Assembly: GCA_963757335.1 (NCBI GenBank)
Contig: CAVWRJ010000002.1
Coordinates: 248,001-312,000, forward strand
Direction: 5' to 3'
Source of the DNA: DASQPA01 sp963757335
GTDB lineage: Bacteria; Acidobacteriota; Thermoanaerobaculia; Multivoradales; UBA5704
Length of the DNA stretch: 64,000 nt
The translations under genes and the position numbers were made by a program. The notes beneath the pieces were generated by a model. The model was not told where the DNA came from and searched no databases. It saw only the letters and a program-made list of their open reading frames with translations. Within the stretch, counting starts at the first letter, position 1. Each line of letters opens with the position of its first letter. Below are positions 1 to 7,893 of this stretch, piece by piece.

Positions 1-836
1 GCCGCGACTCCCGCCACCGGCTCCCAGGAGAGGACGAAGTCGCGGTCGGCCGGCGCCGCCCGCTCCAGGTCCACCGTGTAGAGCGGCCCGGCCTTCTCGG
101 CGACCCGGATGGAGTGGGACGGGCTCGCGATCCGGCCCAGCCGGATGCCGGGGTAGAGGTCGATATGGAGGTCGAAGGGATTGACCAGGCCGGAGATCGC
201 GGCGCCGGTCGTGGCGGTCCGGCGGCGGGGAGCGGCGAGGGCGGCCGTCTCCTCCTCCGGCAGCCCCGGCGCGGGGCGGGCGAGCATCGGGAAGCGCAGG
301 GTGAACCGCCCGCCCTCGACCGCGACCACCTGCTGCAGATCGAAGACGACGGCGACCTCCTCTCCGGGAGGGATGGCGCCCACCGCCACCGTGAAGAGGT
401 CCGGCCCTTCCCGGGTCAGGACGGCCGCCTGCCGCCCCTCCGCCAGGGCCCGGCGGCCGGCCTCCTCGCCCGCGCCCCGCTCGACGATCCGGCCGCGGAC
501 GGCGCGGGTCCCGATCGCGAGCGACAGGCCGTCGACCGCGGCGCCCGCGGGCAGGGGGAAGACGTAGATCGCCTGGAGCGGCTGGGCGGTCGGATTGCGG
601 AAGATCTGGGTCAGCCGGGAGCGCGCCACGATCCCGGCGATCTCGACGTGGACATCGCTCGCCAGCACCGGCGCGGGCCGGAGCGAACCGTCCTCCGCAC
701 TGCCCAGGAGCAGCCCGCCGCCCTGCGCCGGGGCGGGAGAAGACAGCGCCGACGCCGGGCCCGCGAGCACGAGCAGCGCTCCGACCAGCGCTCCGACCAG
801 AAAGACGCCAAGGGACAGGTGGGGCACACCGCGCAT
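1..836 (-). CDS. VIT-domain secreted/surface protein, C-terminus cut by the window edge
   Basis: About 278 codons are visible. The ATG (834-836) follows a clear ribosome site, GGAGG with 8 nt spacing. Residues 1-30 form a signal peptide or membrane anchor (LVGALVGALLVLAGPASA). From about residue 50 the protein reads as a vault/inter-alpha-trypsin (VIT) domain: SRLTQIFRNPTAQPLQAIYVFPLP, here abbreviated to its core FRNPT...YVFPLP, then GRIVERG, EGRQAAVLTREGPDLF and VGAIPPGEEV. Bacterial proteins of this type usually carry a VWA domain after the VIT domain, and some are sortase-linked; that part would lie beyond position 1, so it is inferred. Role: probably an envelope adhesion or protein-interaction module. 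It is transcribed in the same direction as the debranching enzyme upstream of it, with a 54-nt gap. Confidence 0.8.
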   Translation of the reverse strand, partial: MRGVPHLSLGVFLVGALVGALLVLAGPASALSSPAPAQGGGLLLGSAEDGSLRPAPVLASDVHVEIAGIVARSRLTQIFRNPTAQPLQAIYVFPLPAGAAVDGLSLAIGTRAVRGRIVERGAGEEAGRRALAEGRQAAVLTREGPDLFTVAVGAIPPGEEVAVVFDLQQVVAVEGGRFTLRFPMLARPAPGLPEEETAALAAPRRRTATTGAAISGLVNPFDLHIDLYPGIRLGRIASPSHSIRVAEKAGPLYTVDLERAAPADRDFVLSWEPVAGVA

Positions 837-890
837 CGAATCGACCTCCGTTTGCCGCTTCCGACGCGCAATCTTAACACCCGCCCTCTT

Positions 891-3089
891 CTACCCCCCC
901 GTCTCCCCCCCTGCCGTCCGCACCCAGCAGCGCAGCACCTCGGCCACGCTCCAGGCCTGGGCGATGCAGCCGCGGGGCTTGTAGGGGGCCTCGGCGTCGA
1001 AGACCTCGCTGATCGAGCCGACCCCGGCGGCCTCCAGGTGGGGTACGAAGCTCTCCAGGAAGCGCCGCGCCGCGGCCGGATCTTCCGGGTGGACCCGGAG
1101 CCAGGCGTCGACGTAGGGGCCGATCAGCCAGCCCCAGACCGTCCCCTGATGATAGGCGGCGTCGCGGGAGCGGAGGTCGCCGTCGTAGCGCGGCTTGTAG
1201 TCCGGCGAGCCGGGGGCGAGGGACCGGAGGCCCACCGGGGTCAGCAGGCGCTCGGTCACCACCTGGAGCACCGGCGCCCAGCGCTCGGGGGCGAGCACCG
1301 GGTGATCGAGCGAGATGGCGAAGACCTGGTTCGGCCGGCAGGCCGGATCGTCCCCCTTTTCGCCGTCCACGACGTCGTAGAGGTAGCCCCCCTCGGCATA
1401 CCAGAAGCGCTCGTTGAAGGCGGCGCGGGCCCGCTCGGCGTGGCCTTCGAGGCGGGCCGCGTCGGGGTCGCCCGCGCCGCGCTCGGCGCGGAGCCAGCCG
1501 GCCAGGATCTGGAGCGCGTTGTACCAGAGAGCGTTGATCTCGACCGCCTTGCCCCGCCGCGGGGTGACCACCCAGCCGTCGACCTTGGCGTCCATCCAGG
1601 TGAGCTGGTAACCCTCGGCGCCCTGGCGGAGGAGCCCGTCCGCGGGATCGACCCCGATGCCGAAGCGGGTGCCCTCCAGGTGATGCTCGACGATGTCTTG
1701 AAAGATCGGCAGCAGCAGGAGGAGCGTCTCGCGGTCCCCGGTGGCCCGGAAGTAGCGGTCGACGGCGTGGAAGAACCAGAGGGTGGCGTCGGCGGTGTGG
1801 TAGAGGCCCTCCCGGTTGCCCTCGGGAAAGAGGTTGGGGATGAGCCCGTCGCGCACGTGATTGGCGAAGGTGCGGAGGATGTAGCGCGCCTCGGCGCACC
1901 GGCCGGTGGGGACGGTCAGCCCCTCCAGACTGATCATGGTGTCCCGCCCCCAGTCGGTGAACCAGTGGTAGCCGGCGATCACCGTCCGCGCCTCGTCGCC
2001 CGCGGCGTGGGCGCGGGCCGCGTCCTCGGTGCGCGAGGGGGTGATGATGAACTGGTCGGCGGCGAGCACCAGCTCCGCCGATATTGGGTCCAGAGCGGTA
2101 TCCCGCGCCGGCCGCGCCGGGAGGACGCTGGCGCCGAGGAGCCGGGTCCGCCGTTCGAGCTCGGCGGCGAGCACCTCGGCCGAGGTCAGGGCGTAGAGCA
2201 CCTCTCGGCTCTCGGTCGACGCTGCGAGGGCGATCTCGATGTCTCCGGCCTCGCCGGCCTCGCCGGCCTCTCCAGCAGCTCCCGGGAGGGCGAGATCGAA
2301 GCCGAACCAGCCCGGGCTCCACATCTCGCCGGTCGCCGGGTAGCCGCGGTCGTCCTCCAGCCGGTAGTACATCTCGATCAGCTTGCGGCCGGTGACCGTG
2401 AAGGTCGCCTCGCCCCCCTGCGGCCGAAAGCGGAGCGGCGGGCAGGCGCCCGGCACCGTGAGCTCGTAGCGCCCCTCGCTGAAAGCGAGCGAGTAGGGCC
2501 CGGCGAGCGGCGCGTTCACCTCGCTCTCGTGGGCGCGGAAGTGGACCGCGGGCTCGAGCTCCAGGTGCACCGGGCCGGTGGCTCCCCCGGTGGCTCCGGT
2601 GGCTCCCGAGATTCGCCCCGAGATGCGATAGACGATGTGAACGGTGTTCTGCCGGTGGGGCATGACGATCCGCTTTTCGAGCCGCAGCCCCTCGATCTCG
2701 AAGGCCCAGACCGGCAGGCCGGCCTCCAGGCGGAACTCGCAGAGGAAGCCGGCGCCGGGGAGATCGGGCTGGTGGCCGACCCGCTCGACCCCGCCGAGTT
2801 GGATCACCCGGCCATCGGGGAGGCGCAGGCGCTCCCAGAGCTGGCAGAGGGTGACCATGCGGCCGATCGGGGCCGGGAGGGCGGCGATCAAGAGGGCGTG
2901 GTAGCGGCGGGTGGAGAGCCCGGCCACCGTCCCCGAGGCGTAGCCGCCGAGACCGTTGGTGACCAGCCACTCGCGCGAGAGGAGAGGCTCGAAGCGGGCG
3001 GGCCCGGAGCCCTCCACCTTCTCGACCAGGTCGGGGACGATGGCGGACAGGACCTCGCTGGTTTCGAGGGTTAGGGCGTTCTCAGGCAT
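891..3089 (-). CDS. Amylo-alpha-1,6-glucosidase / glycogen debranching enzyme
   Basis: 732 aa, cytoplasmic. It removes alpha-1,6 branches from glycogen or maltodextrin. The N-terminal domain (about 35-330) has LSREWLVTNGLGGYASGT and RRYHALLIAAL, typical of the bacterial GDE N-terminal domain. The C-terminal (alpha/alpha)6 catalytic domain (about 350-725) has HWFTDWGRDTMISLEGLT, PEGNREGLYHTADATLWF and WYNALQIL. Low-complexity runs (GATGATGGATG, GEAGEAGEAGD) sit in loops. The ATG overlaps the treZ stop by 8 nt, so the two are translationally coupled. With treZ beside it and glgP divergent, it belongs to a glycogen breakdown and trehalose module. Family assignment is firm; substrate range is inferred. 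Confidence 0.92.
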   Translation of the reverse strand: MPENALTLETSEVLSAIVPDLVEKVEGSGPARFEPLLSREWLVTNGLGGYASGTVAGLSTRRYHALLIAALPAPIGRMVTLCQLWERLRLPDGRVIQLGGVERVGHQPDLPGAGFLCEFRLEAGLPVWAFEIEGLRLEKRIVMPHRQNTVHIVYRISGRISGATGATGGATGPVHLELEPAVHFRAHESEVNAPLAGPYSLAFSEGRYELTVPGACPPLRFRPQGGEATFTVTGRKLIEMYYRLEDDRGYPATGEMWSPGWFGFDLALPGAAGEAGEAGEAGDIEIALAASTESREVLYALTSAEVLAAELERRTRLLGASVLPARPARDTALDPISAELVLAADQFIITPSRTEDAARAHAAGDEARTVIAGYHWFTDWGRDTMISLEGLTVPTGRCAEARYILRTFANHVRDGLIPNLFPEGNREGLYHTADATLWFFHAVDRYFRATGDRETLLLLLPIFQDIVEHHLEGTRFGIGVDPADGLLRQGAEGYQLTWMDAKVDGWVVTPRRGKAVEINALWYNALQILAGWLRAERGAGDPDAARLEGHAERARAAFNERFWYAEGGYLYDVVDGEKGDDPACRPNQVFAISLDHPVLAPERWAPVLQVVTERLLTPVGLRSLAPGSPDYKPRYDGDLRSRDAAYHQGTVWGWLIGPYVDAWLRVHPEDPAAARRFLESFVPHLEAAGVGSISEVFDAEAPYKPRGCIAQAWSVAEVLRCWVRTAGGETGG

Positions 3090-5144
3090 TCTGACTCTCC
3101 TCGCTGTCGCTCTTGCCGCGGGTATCAACCTTGGGGGTCTCGGTCGGTAAGGGTTGAGGCGCCAGGAAGACCGCCGCCTGCCCGGGGAGCCGCCAGCCCT
3201 CCTCCTCGCTCTCCGGCTCGGTGGCCCCGGAGCCGCCGTAGAGCGGGCTCTCGCTCGACCAGAGGAGGCGCCAGCGGCAGCCCTCGGGCGGCGCCAGGAG
3301 CGGCTCGGGGGCGGGGGTGAGGTGCTGGTCGTTGCCGAGATTGACGAGGAGCAGCCGATCGTCGCCAGCATCTCCGGCATCTCCCTCGCCGGCAGCGCCA
3401 TGGCAAAAAAGCGCAGGAGGAAGGAGGCCTCACCGAGCACCGCGCCGTCGATCCGGCCGCGGAGGGCGAGGACCGGGTCTTCCCGCCGGAGGCGGAGGAG
3501 GTCTTTGTGCAGGGCGTAGGCGGCGGCGTGGGTCAGGCGCTCCCCGAGGTCGAGCTTGCAGAGCTCGAAGGTCTCGGGGGCATCGGGATCGGGGACCGCG
3601 CCTCTCGCCTCGTCCGAATTCAGGCTGGGGAACTGGGCGAGGAACTCGTGCCGGCCGGCGCGCACGAGCCGGGCGAGATCGGGCTCGTGGTCGGCGAAGT
3701 AGACGAACGGGGCCGAGGCGCCGAACTCCTGCCCCTGGAAGAGCATGGGGGTGGCGGGACCGAGGAGGAGGAGGGCGGTCATCGCCCGGTAGCGCCCCGG
3801 GCTGGTCCGCTTCTCCAAACGCTCGCCGCGGAGCGAATTTGCCACCTGGTCGTGGTTTTCGAGGAAGCTGACGAAGGCCCAGGGCGGCAACCCCAGGCCG
3901 GGGCTGCCGCGGCGCGCCTGCTGCCAGCTGTAGCGCTGCCCCTGGTAGAGGTAGCCGTACTTGGCGGCGGAGACCAGCTCCTGGGGTGAGCCGCAGTAGT
4001 CGGTGTAGTAGGCCTCGCTGTGCCCGGTCAGAGCGACCGCCGCGGTGTGGTGGAAGTCGTCGTTCCACAGGGCGTCGAGGCCGTAACCGCCGGCCGCCGG
4101 CGGCCGCACGAGCCGGGTGTGCTGCGGCTCGTTCTCGGCCACCAGGTAGGTCCCCCGGGTTCGCCCCAGCCTTACCCCGGCCTGCCGCACCTCGCGGGCG
4201 ATACCGGCGAGAATGGGGTCGGGCGAGTCGTCGTGGATGTCCTGGGTGGCGTCGAGGCGAAGGCCGTCCAAGTGGTACTCCTCGATCCAGTAGCGGGCGT
4301 TGGCGAGATAGAGCTCGCGCACCCCGGAAGCGCCCGGGCCGTCGAAGTTGATCGCCACCCCCCAGTCGGTATGATGGCGCTCGCTGAAATAGGCGGGGGT
4401 GAACTGGGTCAGATAGTTGCCGTCCGGCCCCAGGTGGTTGTAGACGACATCTAAGATCACCCCGAGCCCGGCCGCGTGGGCGCGGTCGACGAAGCGGCGG
4501 AAGTCGTCCGGCTCGCCGTAGAGCCGGGTCGGGGCGAAGAGGCCGACCCCGTCGTAGCCCCAGCCGAACTTGCCGGGGAAGTCGGCGACCGGCATGATTT
4601 CCAGGATGGTGATCCCCAGGGCCGCCAGCTCGGCGAGCTCGGCCATGGCGGCCCGCCAGGTCCCCTCGCGGGTGAAGGTGCCGACGTGCATCTCGTAGAC
4701 CACCGCCGCCTGAGGATCGACCCCCTGCCAGCAGCGTTCCGCCCCAGCGTCGTTCCAAGCGAACGCCGGATCGATCACCTGCGACGGACCGTGCGGCCCC
4801 TCGGGCTGGAAGCGCGAGGCGGGATCGGGGAACGGGCCCTCGCCGTCGAGCCGGAAGCGATAGCGGGTCCCCACCGTGGCCGCGGGGACCGCGCCCGAGA
4901 AGTAGCCGTCCGGCTCGCGGGCGAGGACGGCCGGCTCGGAGGCTCCGGGGCCGCCCTCAACTTCTCCCTCGAAAACGACCTCGACCCGCTGCCGCACCGG
5001 CGCCCAGACCCGGAAGTGCACGCCGCCGCTCCCCCCGGAAATCGGCTCCGCCCCCACCGGCAGCCGGCGGTGGGCAGCCGCCAGGCTCCCCCCAGAGCGG
5101 CCAGAATCTACCGCGCCGGGCTCTCTCTTCACGGTTGTCACCAT
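3082..5144 (-). CDS. treZ: Malto-oligosyltrehalose trehalohydrolase (TreZ), one apparent frameshift
   Basis: GH13 enzyme that releases trehalose from maltooligosyl-trehalose. The N-terminal carbohydrate-binding-like domain (about 30-130) contains FRVWAP. The TIM barrel contains VYEMHVGTFT, VILDVVYNHLGPDGNYL, GLRLDATQDI (nucleophile Asp), VAENEP (acid Glu) and FLENHDQVAN. The TreZ signature near the end is LFQGQEF, FVYFADHEPDLA, VPDPDAPETFELCKLD. The start (5142-5144) has an AAGGAGG-type site. After LLRFF the frame breaks at a run of six A on the + strand (3405-3410). One extra base there restores GDDRLLLVNLG...WRLLWSSESPLYGGSG to the TGA at 3082, giving 687 aa. The partner TreY is not in the window. 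A single homopolymer slip and an intact C-terminus favour a functional gene. Confidence 0.88.
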
Positions 5145-5179
5145 CCCCCTCCTTCGACCGAGGTCTCCGGCTGCACACG

Positions 5180-5218
5180 CGGATGCACACGATGTGCCGA
5201 TCCGTTTTCGGGTATATT
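5180..5218. promoter_or_regulatory. Divergent treZ/glgP control region: palindrome plus TATATT box
   Basis: The 111-nt gap between the divergent treZ and glgP starts holds a nested palindrome, CGGAT-GCACA-CGA-TGTGC-CG-ATCCG (5180-5204), followed by TATATT (5213-5218), a good -10 for glgP. No strong -35 is visible 17 nt upstream. A repressor at the palindrome could act on both directions. This is inference from position and symmetry only. Confidence 0.45.
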
Positions 5219-5255
5219 TCCCCGCCCGGCAACCTGGATCGAGTCTGGAGTCCGC

Positions 5256-7385
5256 ATGGAAGAGCATCCCAACGCCGTCGTCCGCAAGCTGCGCGATCTG
5301 GCCCAGAACCTCTGGTGGTCCTGGCAGCCCGAGATTCGCTTCCTCTTCCGTGAGCTCGACCCCGAGCGCTGGCGCAAGGCTCACCACAATCCGGTCGCGC
5401 TCTTGAACCACCTGGAGGAGGGCGAGATCGCCAGCCGGGTGCAGGACCTGGAGATGCAGACCCGCATCGACCAGGCGCACCGGCGCCTGCGCACCTATCT
5501 GAGCGAGGGGGGGCGCTGGGGGCTGACCCATGGCGGGCCGATCCTCGCCCATCCGGTCGCCTACTTCTCGGCCGAGTTCGGCCTCCACCAGTCGCTCCCC
5601 CTCTATTCGGGCGGCCTGGGGGTCCTCGCGGGCGATCATCTGAAGAGCACGAGCGACCTGGGCATCCCGGTCGTCGGGGTGGGTCTCCTCTATCACCAGG
5701 GCTACGTCCATCAGGACATCGACGAGAACGGCTGGCAGCAGGACCGCTACGAGCCGATCGAGGCGGAAGACCTGCCGATCGTCCCCATCGCCGGGACGGA
5801 CGGCGAGCAGGTGCGCATAAGGGTCGAGCTCCCTGGGCGCGACGTCCATCTGCGGCTCTGGCGGGTGGCGGTGGGGCGGAGCGATCTCGTGCTCCTCGAC
5901 GCCAGGGACGACGCCAACAGCGCCGAGGACAGAGACCTGACCGCCCGGCTCTACGGCGGCGACCAGGAGACCCGCATCCAGCAGGAGCTCCTCCTCGGGG
6001 TGGGCGGCTACCGGGCGCTCGGCGAGATCGGGGTCAAGCCATCGGCCCTCCACTTGAACGAGGGGCACTCCGCCTTCGCCCTCCTGGAGCGCGCCCGGCA
6101 CCTCGTCGAAAGCCAGGGGCTCCACGCCAGCGACGCCCTCCGCGAGGTGGCGGCGAGCTCGGTCTTCACCACCCACACCCCGGTCGACGCCGGGCACGAC
6201 CGCTTCCGCACCGACTTAGCGGCGAGCCACCTCGCCCCGCTCGCTGCGGGGCTGGGGTTGACCATCGAGGAGGTGCTGGCGCTCGGCTCCGAGCGGCCGG
6301 AGGACCGCGGCGCCCCGTTCTGCCCCACCGTCCTCGCCTTGAACCTCACCCGGCGGGCGAACGGCGTCTCGGCGCTCCACGGCCGGGTGTCGCGGCGGAT
6401 GTGGCAGTCGCTCTATCCCCGGCGGACGGAGGAGGAGGTGCCGATCGGGCACATCACGAACGGCATCCACGTGCGCACCTGGCTCGCCGCCGACATGCAC
6501 GCCATGATCGCCCACTACCTGGGCCCCGACTGGCTCGACCGGGTGACCGAGAACGAGATCTGGGACGGGGTCGACGCCATTCCGGACGCCGAGATCTGGG
6601 AGGTGCACCAGGTGCTGAAGGCCCGCCTGCTCGCCTTCGTGAGGCGGCGCCTCGCCGACCGCCGGGAGCGCCTCGGCCTGCCCGTCCCCGAGACCGAGCC
6701 GCTGGCGCCCGACGCCCTGACCCTCGGCTTCGCCCGCCGCTTCGCCACCTACAAGCGGGCCGATCTCCTCTTCCACGACTTAGACCGCATGGCGCGGCTG
6801 GTGGGCGACCCCGAGCGCCCGGTGCAGCTCATCTTCGCCGGCAAGGCCCACCCGCGGGACACTGGCGGCAAGGCCCTCGCCCAGCGGGTGGCGAACCTGG
6901 AGCGCGATCCGCGCTTCACTGGCCGGGTGGTGTTCGTCGAAAACTACTCGATGCACGTCGGCCGGCAGCTCGTGCAGGGGGTCGACGCCTGGCTCAACAC
7001 CCCCCGAAAGCCGCTCGAAGCGTGCGGGACGAGCGGCCAGAAGGCGATCTTGAACGGGGTGCTGAACGTCTCGATCCTGGACGGCTGGTGGGCCGAGGGG
7101 TACGACGGCGGCAACGGCTTCGCCATCGGCGCCGGGGAGATCCACGCCAACCCCGACCTCCAGGACGAGCGCGACGCCATGGCCCTCTTCGAGGTCCTCG
7201 AGCGGCAGGTGATCCCGCTCTACTACGAGCGCGACGCCGAGGGCATCCCGCGCGGCTGGATCGCACGGGTCAAGCGGGCCATCCAGACCCTCGCCCGGCG
7301 CTACAACGCCGACCGCATGGTGATGGACTACGTCAGCGAGTGCTACCTCCAGGCGGCGGGCGGCAACATCTGCCGGATGCCGTAA
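5256..7385 (+). CDS. glgP: Alpha-glucan phosphorylase (short GlgP family)
   Basis: 709 aa, cytoplasmic, PLP enzyme releasing glucose-1-phosphate from glycogen or maltodextrin. It opens with the short-family pattern AQNLWWSW, then YFSAEFGLHQSLPLYSGGLGVLAGDHLKS shortened here to AEFGLHQSLPLYSGGLG, HLNEGHSAF and TTHTPVDAGHDRF. The C-terminal half has FARRFATYKRADLL, IFAGKAHP and the end-of-site motif EACGTSGQKAILNGVLN, where the PLP lysine is expected. The ATG at 5256 is chosen over in-frame codons upstream because homology starts at residue 6. The ribosome site is weak. It is divergent from treZ and the debranching enzyme, a complete degradation set apart from TreY. Confidence 0.93.
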   Translation: MEEHPNAVVRKLRDLAQNLWWSWQPEIRFLFRELDPERWRKAHHNPVALLNHLEEGEIASRVQDLEMQTRIDQAHRRLRTYLSEGGRWGLTHGGPILAHPVAYFSAEFGLHQSLPLYSGGLGVLAGDHLKSTSDLGIPVVGVGLLYHQGYVHQDIDENGWQQDRYEPIEAEDLPIVPIAGTDGEQVRIRVELPGRDVHLRLWRVAVGRSDLVLLDARDDANSAEDRDLTARLYGGDQETRIQQELLLGVGGYRALGEIGVKPSALHLNEGHSAFALLERARHLVESQGLHASDALREVAASSVFTTHTPVDAGHDRFRTDLAASHLAPLAAGLGLTIEEVLALGSERPEDRGAPFCPTVLALNLTRRANGVSALHGRVSRRMWQSLYPRRTEEEVPIGHITNGIHVRTWLAADMHAMIAHYLGPDWLDRVTENEIWDGVDAIPDAEIWEVHQVLKARLLAFVRRRLADRRERLGLPVPETEPLAPDALTLGFARRFATYKRADLLFHDLDRMARLVGDPERPVQLIFAGKAHPRDTGGKALAQRVANLERDPRFTGRVVFVENYSMHVGRQLVQGVDAWLNTPRKPLEACGTSGQKAILNGVLNVSILDGWWAEGYDGGNGFAIGAGEIHANPDLQDERDAMALFEVLERQVIPLYYERDAEGIPRGWIARVKRAIQTLARRYNADRMVMDYVSECYLQAAGGNICRMP

Positions 7386-7391
7386 CCTACC

Positions 7392-7471
7392 TGTCCTGGT
7401 TGAGCTTGAGGAGCTGCGACTGGCTGCGCGGAGCGCCCAAAGGAGCCGACCGCAAGCTCAAAACCAGGACA
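7392..7471. repeat. 80-bp palindromic dispersed repeat, copy 1
   Basis: It lies between the convergent 3' ends of glgP and the pterin dehydratase. The arms (7392-7408 and 7453-7471) pair over 17 bp with a 2-nt bulge. The inverse of its centre, GGGCGCTCCGCGCAGCCAGT, matches the copy at 41085-41164 closely (GGGCGCTTCGCGCAGCCAGT). Six-base direct repeats CCTACC flank it (7386-7391, 7479-7484), possibly by chance. It could act as a bidirectional terminator. Two copies in 64 kb, both at gene ends, suggest a genome-wide MITE or REP-like family. Confidence 0.75.
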
Positions 7472-7479
7472 CTCCGCGC

Positions 7480-7809
7480 CTACCGCACCCCGTCCGCTTT
7501 CGCGGCGAGGATGAAGTCGTTCGCCGAGAGGCCGCCGATCGAGTGGGTCGAGAGGCTCACCCGGACCTTGCCCCAGGTCAGGTAGATGTCCGGGTGGTGC
7601 CCCTCGCTCTCGGCGACCTCGCCTAAACGGTTGACGAAGTCCAGGGCCTGCCGGAAGTCGGGGAAACGGTACTCCTTCAGCAGCTCCTTGCCGCCCTGGA
7701 CGGTCCAGCCGTCCAGCTGCCGGAGGAGCCGCTCGGTCTCCTCTCCCGCGATCGGCTTCTCGCCCTTCTCGCAGGGCGCGCACTTCTGGTCTACCAGCTT
7801 GCTCTCCAT
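7480..7809 (-). CDS. phhB: 4a-hydroxytetrahydrobiopterin dehydratase (pterin carbinolamine dehydratase)
   Basis: 109 aa, the normal family length. It dehydrates the 4a-carbinolamine formed by aromatic amino acid hydroxylases. Motifs seen: the Cys pair KCAPCEKG near residue 10, LDGWTV, then ESEGHHPDIYLTWGKV and STHSIGGLSANDF, which contain the catalytic His residues. The ATG is preceded by AAGGAGG with good spacing. No phenylalanine hydroxylase is in the window. It is divergent from the PBP gene with an 84-nt gap. Confidence 0.93.
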   Translation of the reverse strand: MESKLVDQKCAPCEKGEKPIAGEETERLLRQLDGWTVQGGKELLKEYRFPDFRQALDFVNRLGEVAESEGHHPDIYLTWGKVRVSLSTHSIGGLSANDFILAAKADGVR

Positions 7810-7893
7810 TCCGCCTCCTTGCTGCTGCGTCCGCCAGCCATTCTACGCGCTCTCTCGCGAAGTCCTGGCACGTTCCTTGCCCTACCTGCCTCC

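Noticed and set aside
114..3074. 986-codon + strand open frame
   Set aside because: Antisense shadow of the VIT and debranching genes; Arg/Gly/Pro-rich with no domain.
3405..3410. Programmed -1 frameshifting in treZ
   Set aside because: No X-XXY-YYZ heptamer in frame and no nearby pseudoknot seen; four other genes show the same type of slip.
891..6197. A 1768-codon open frame on the minus strand
   Set aside because: It joins the debranching enzyme, the treZ body and antisense of glgP through the treZ frameshift; not one protein.
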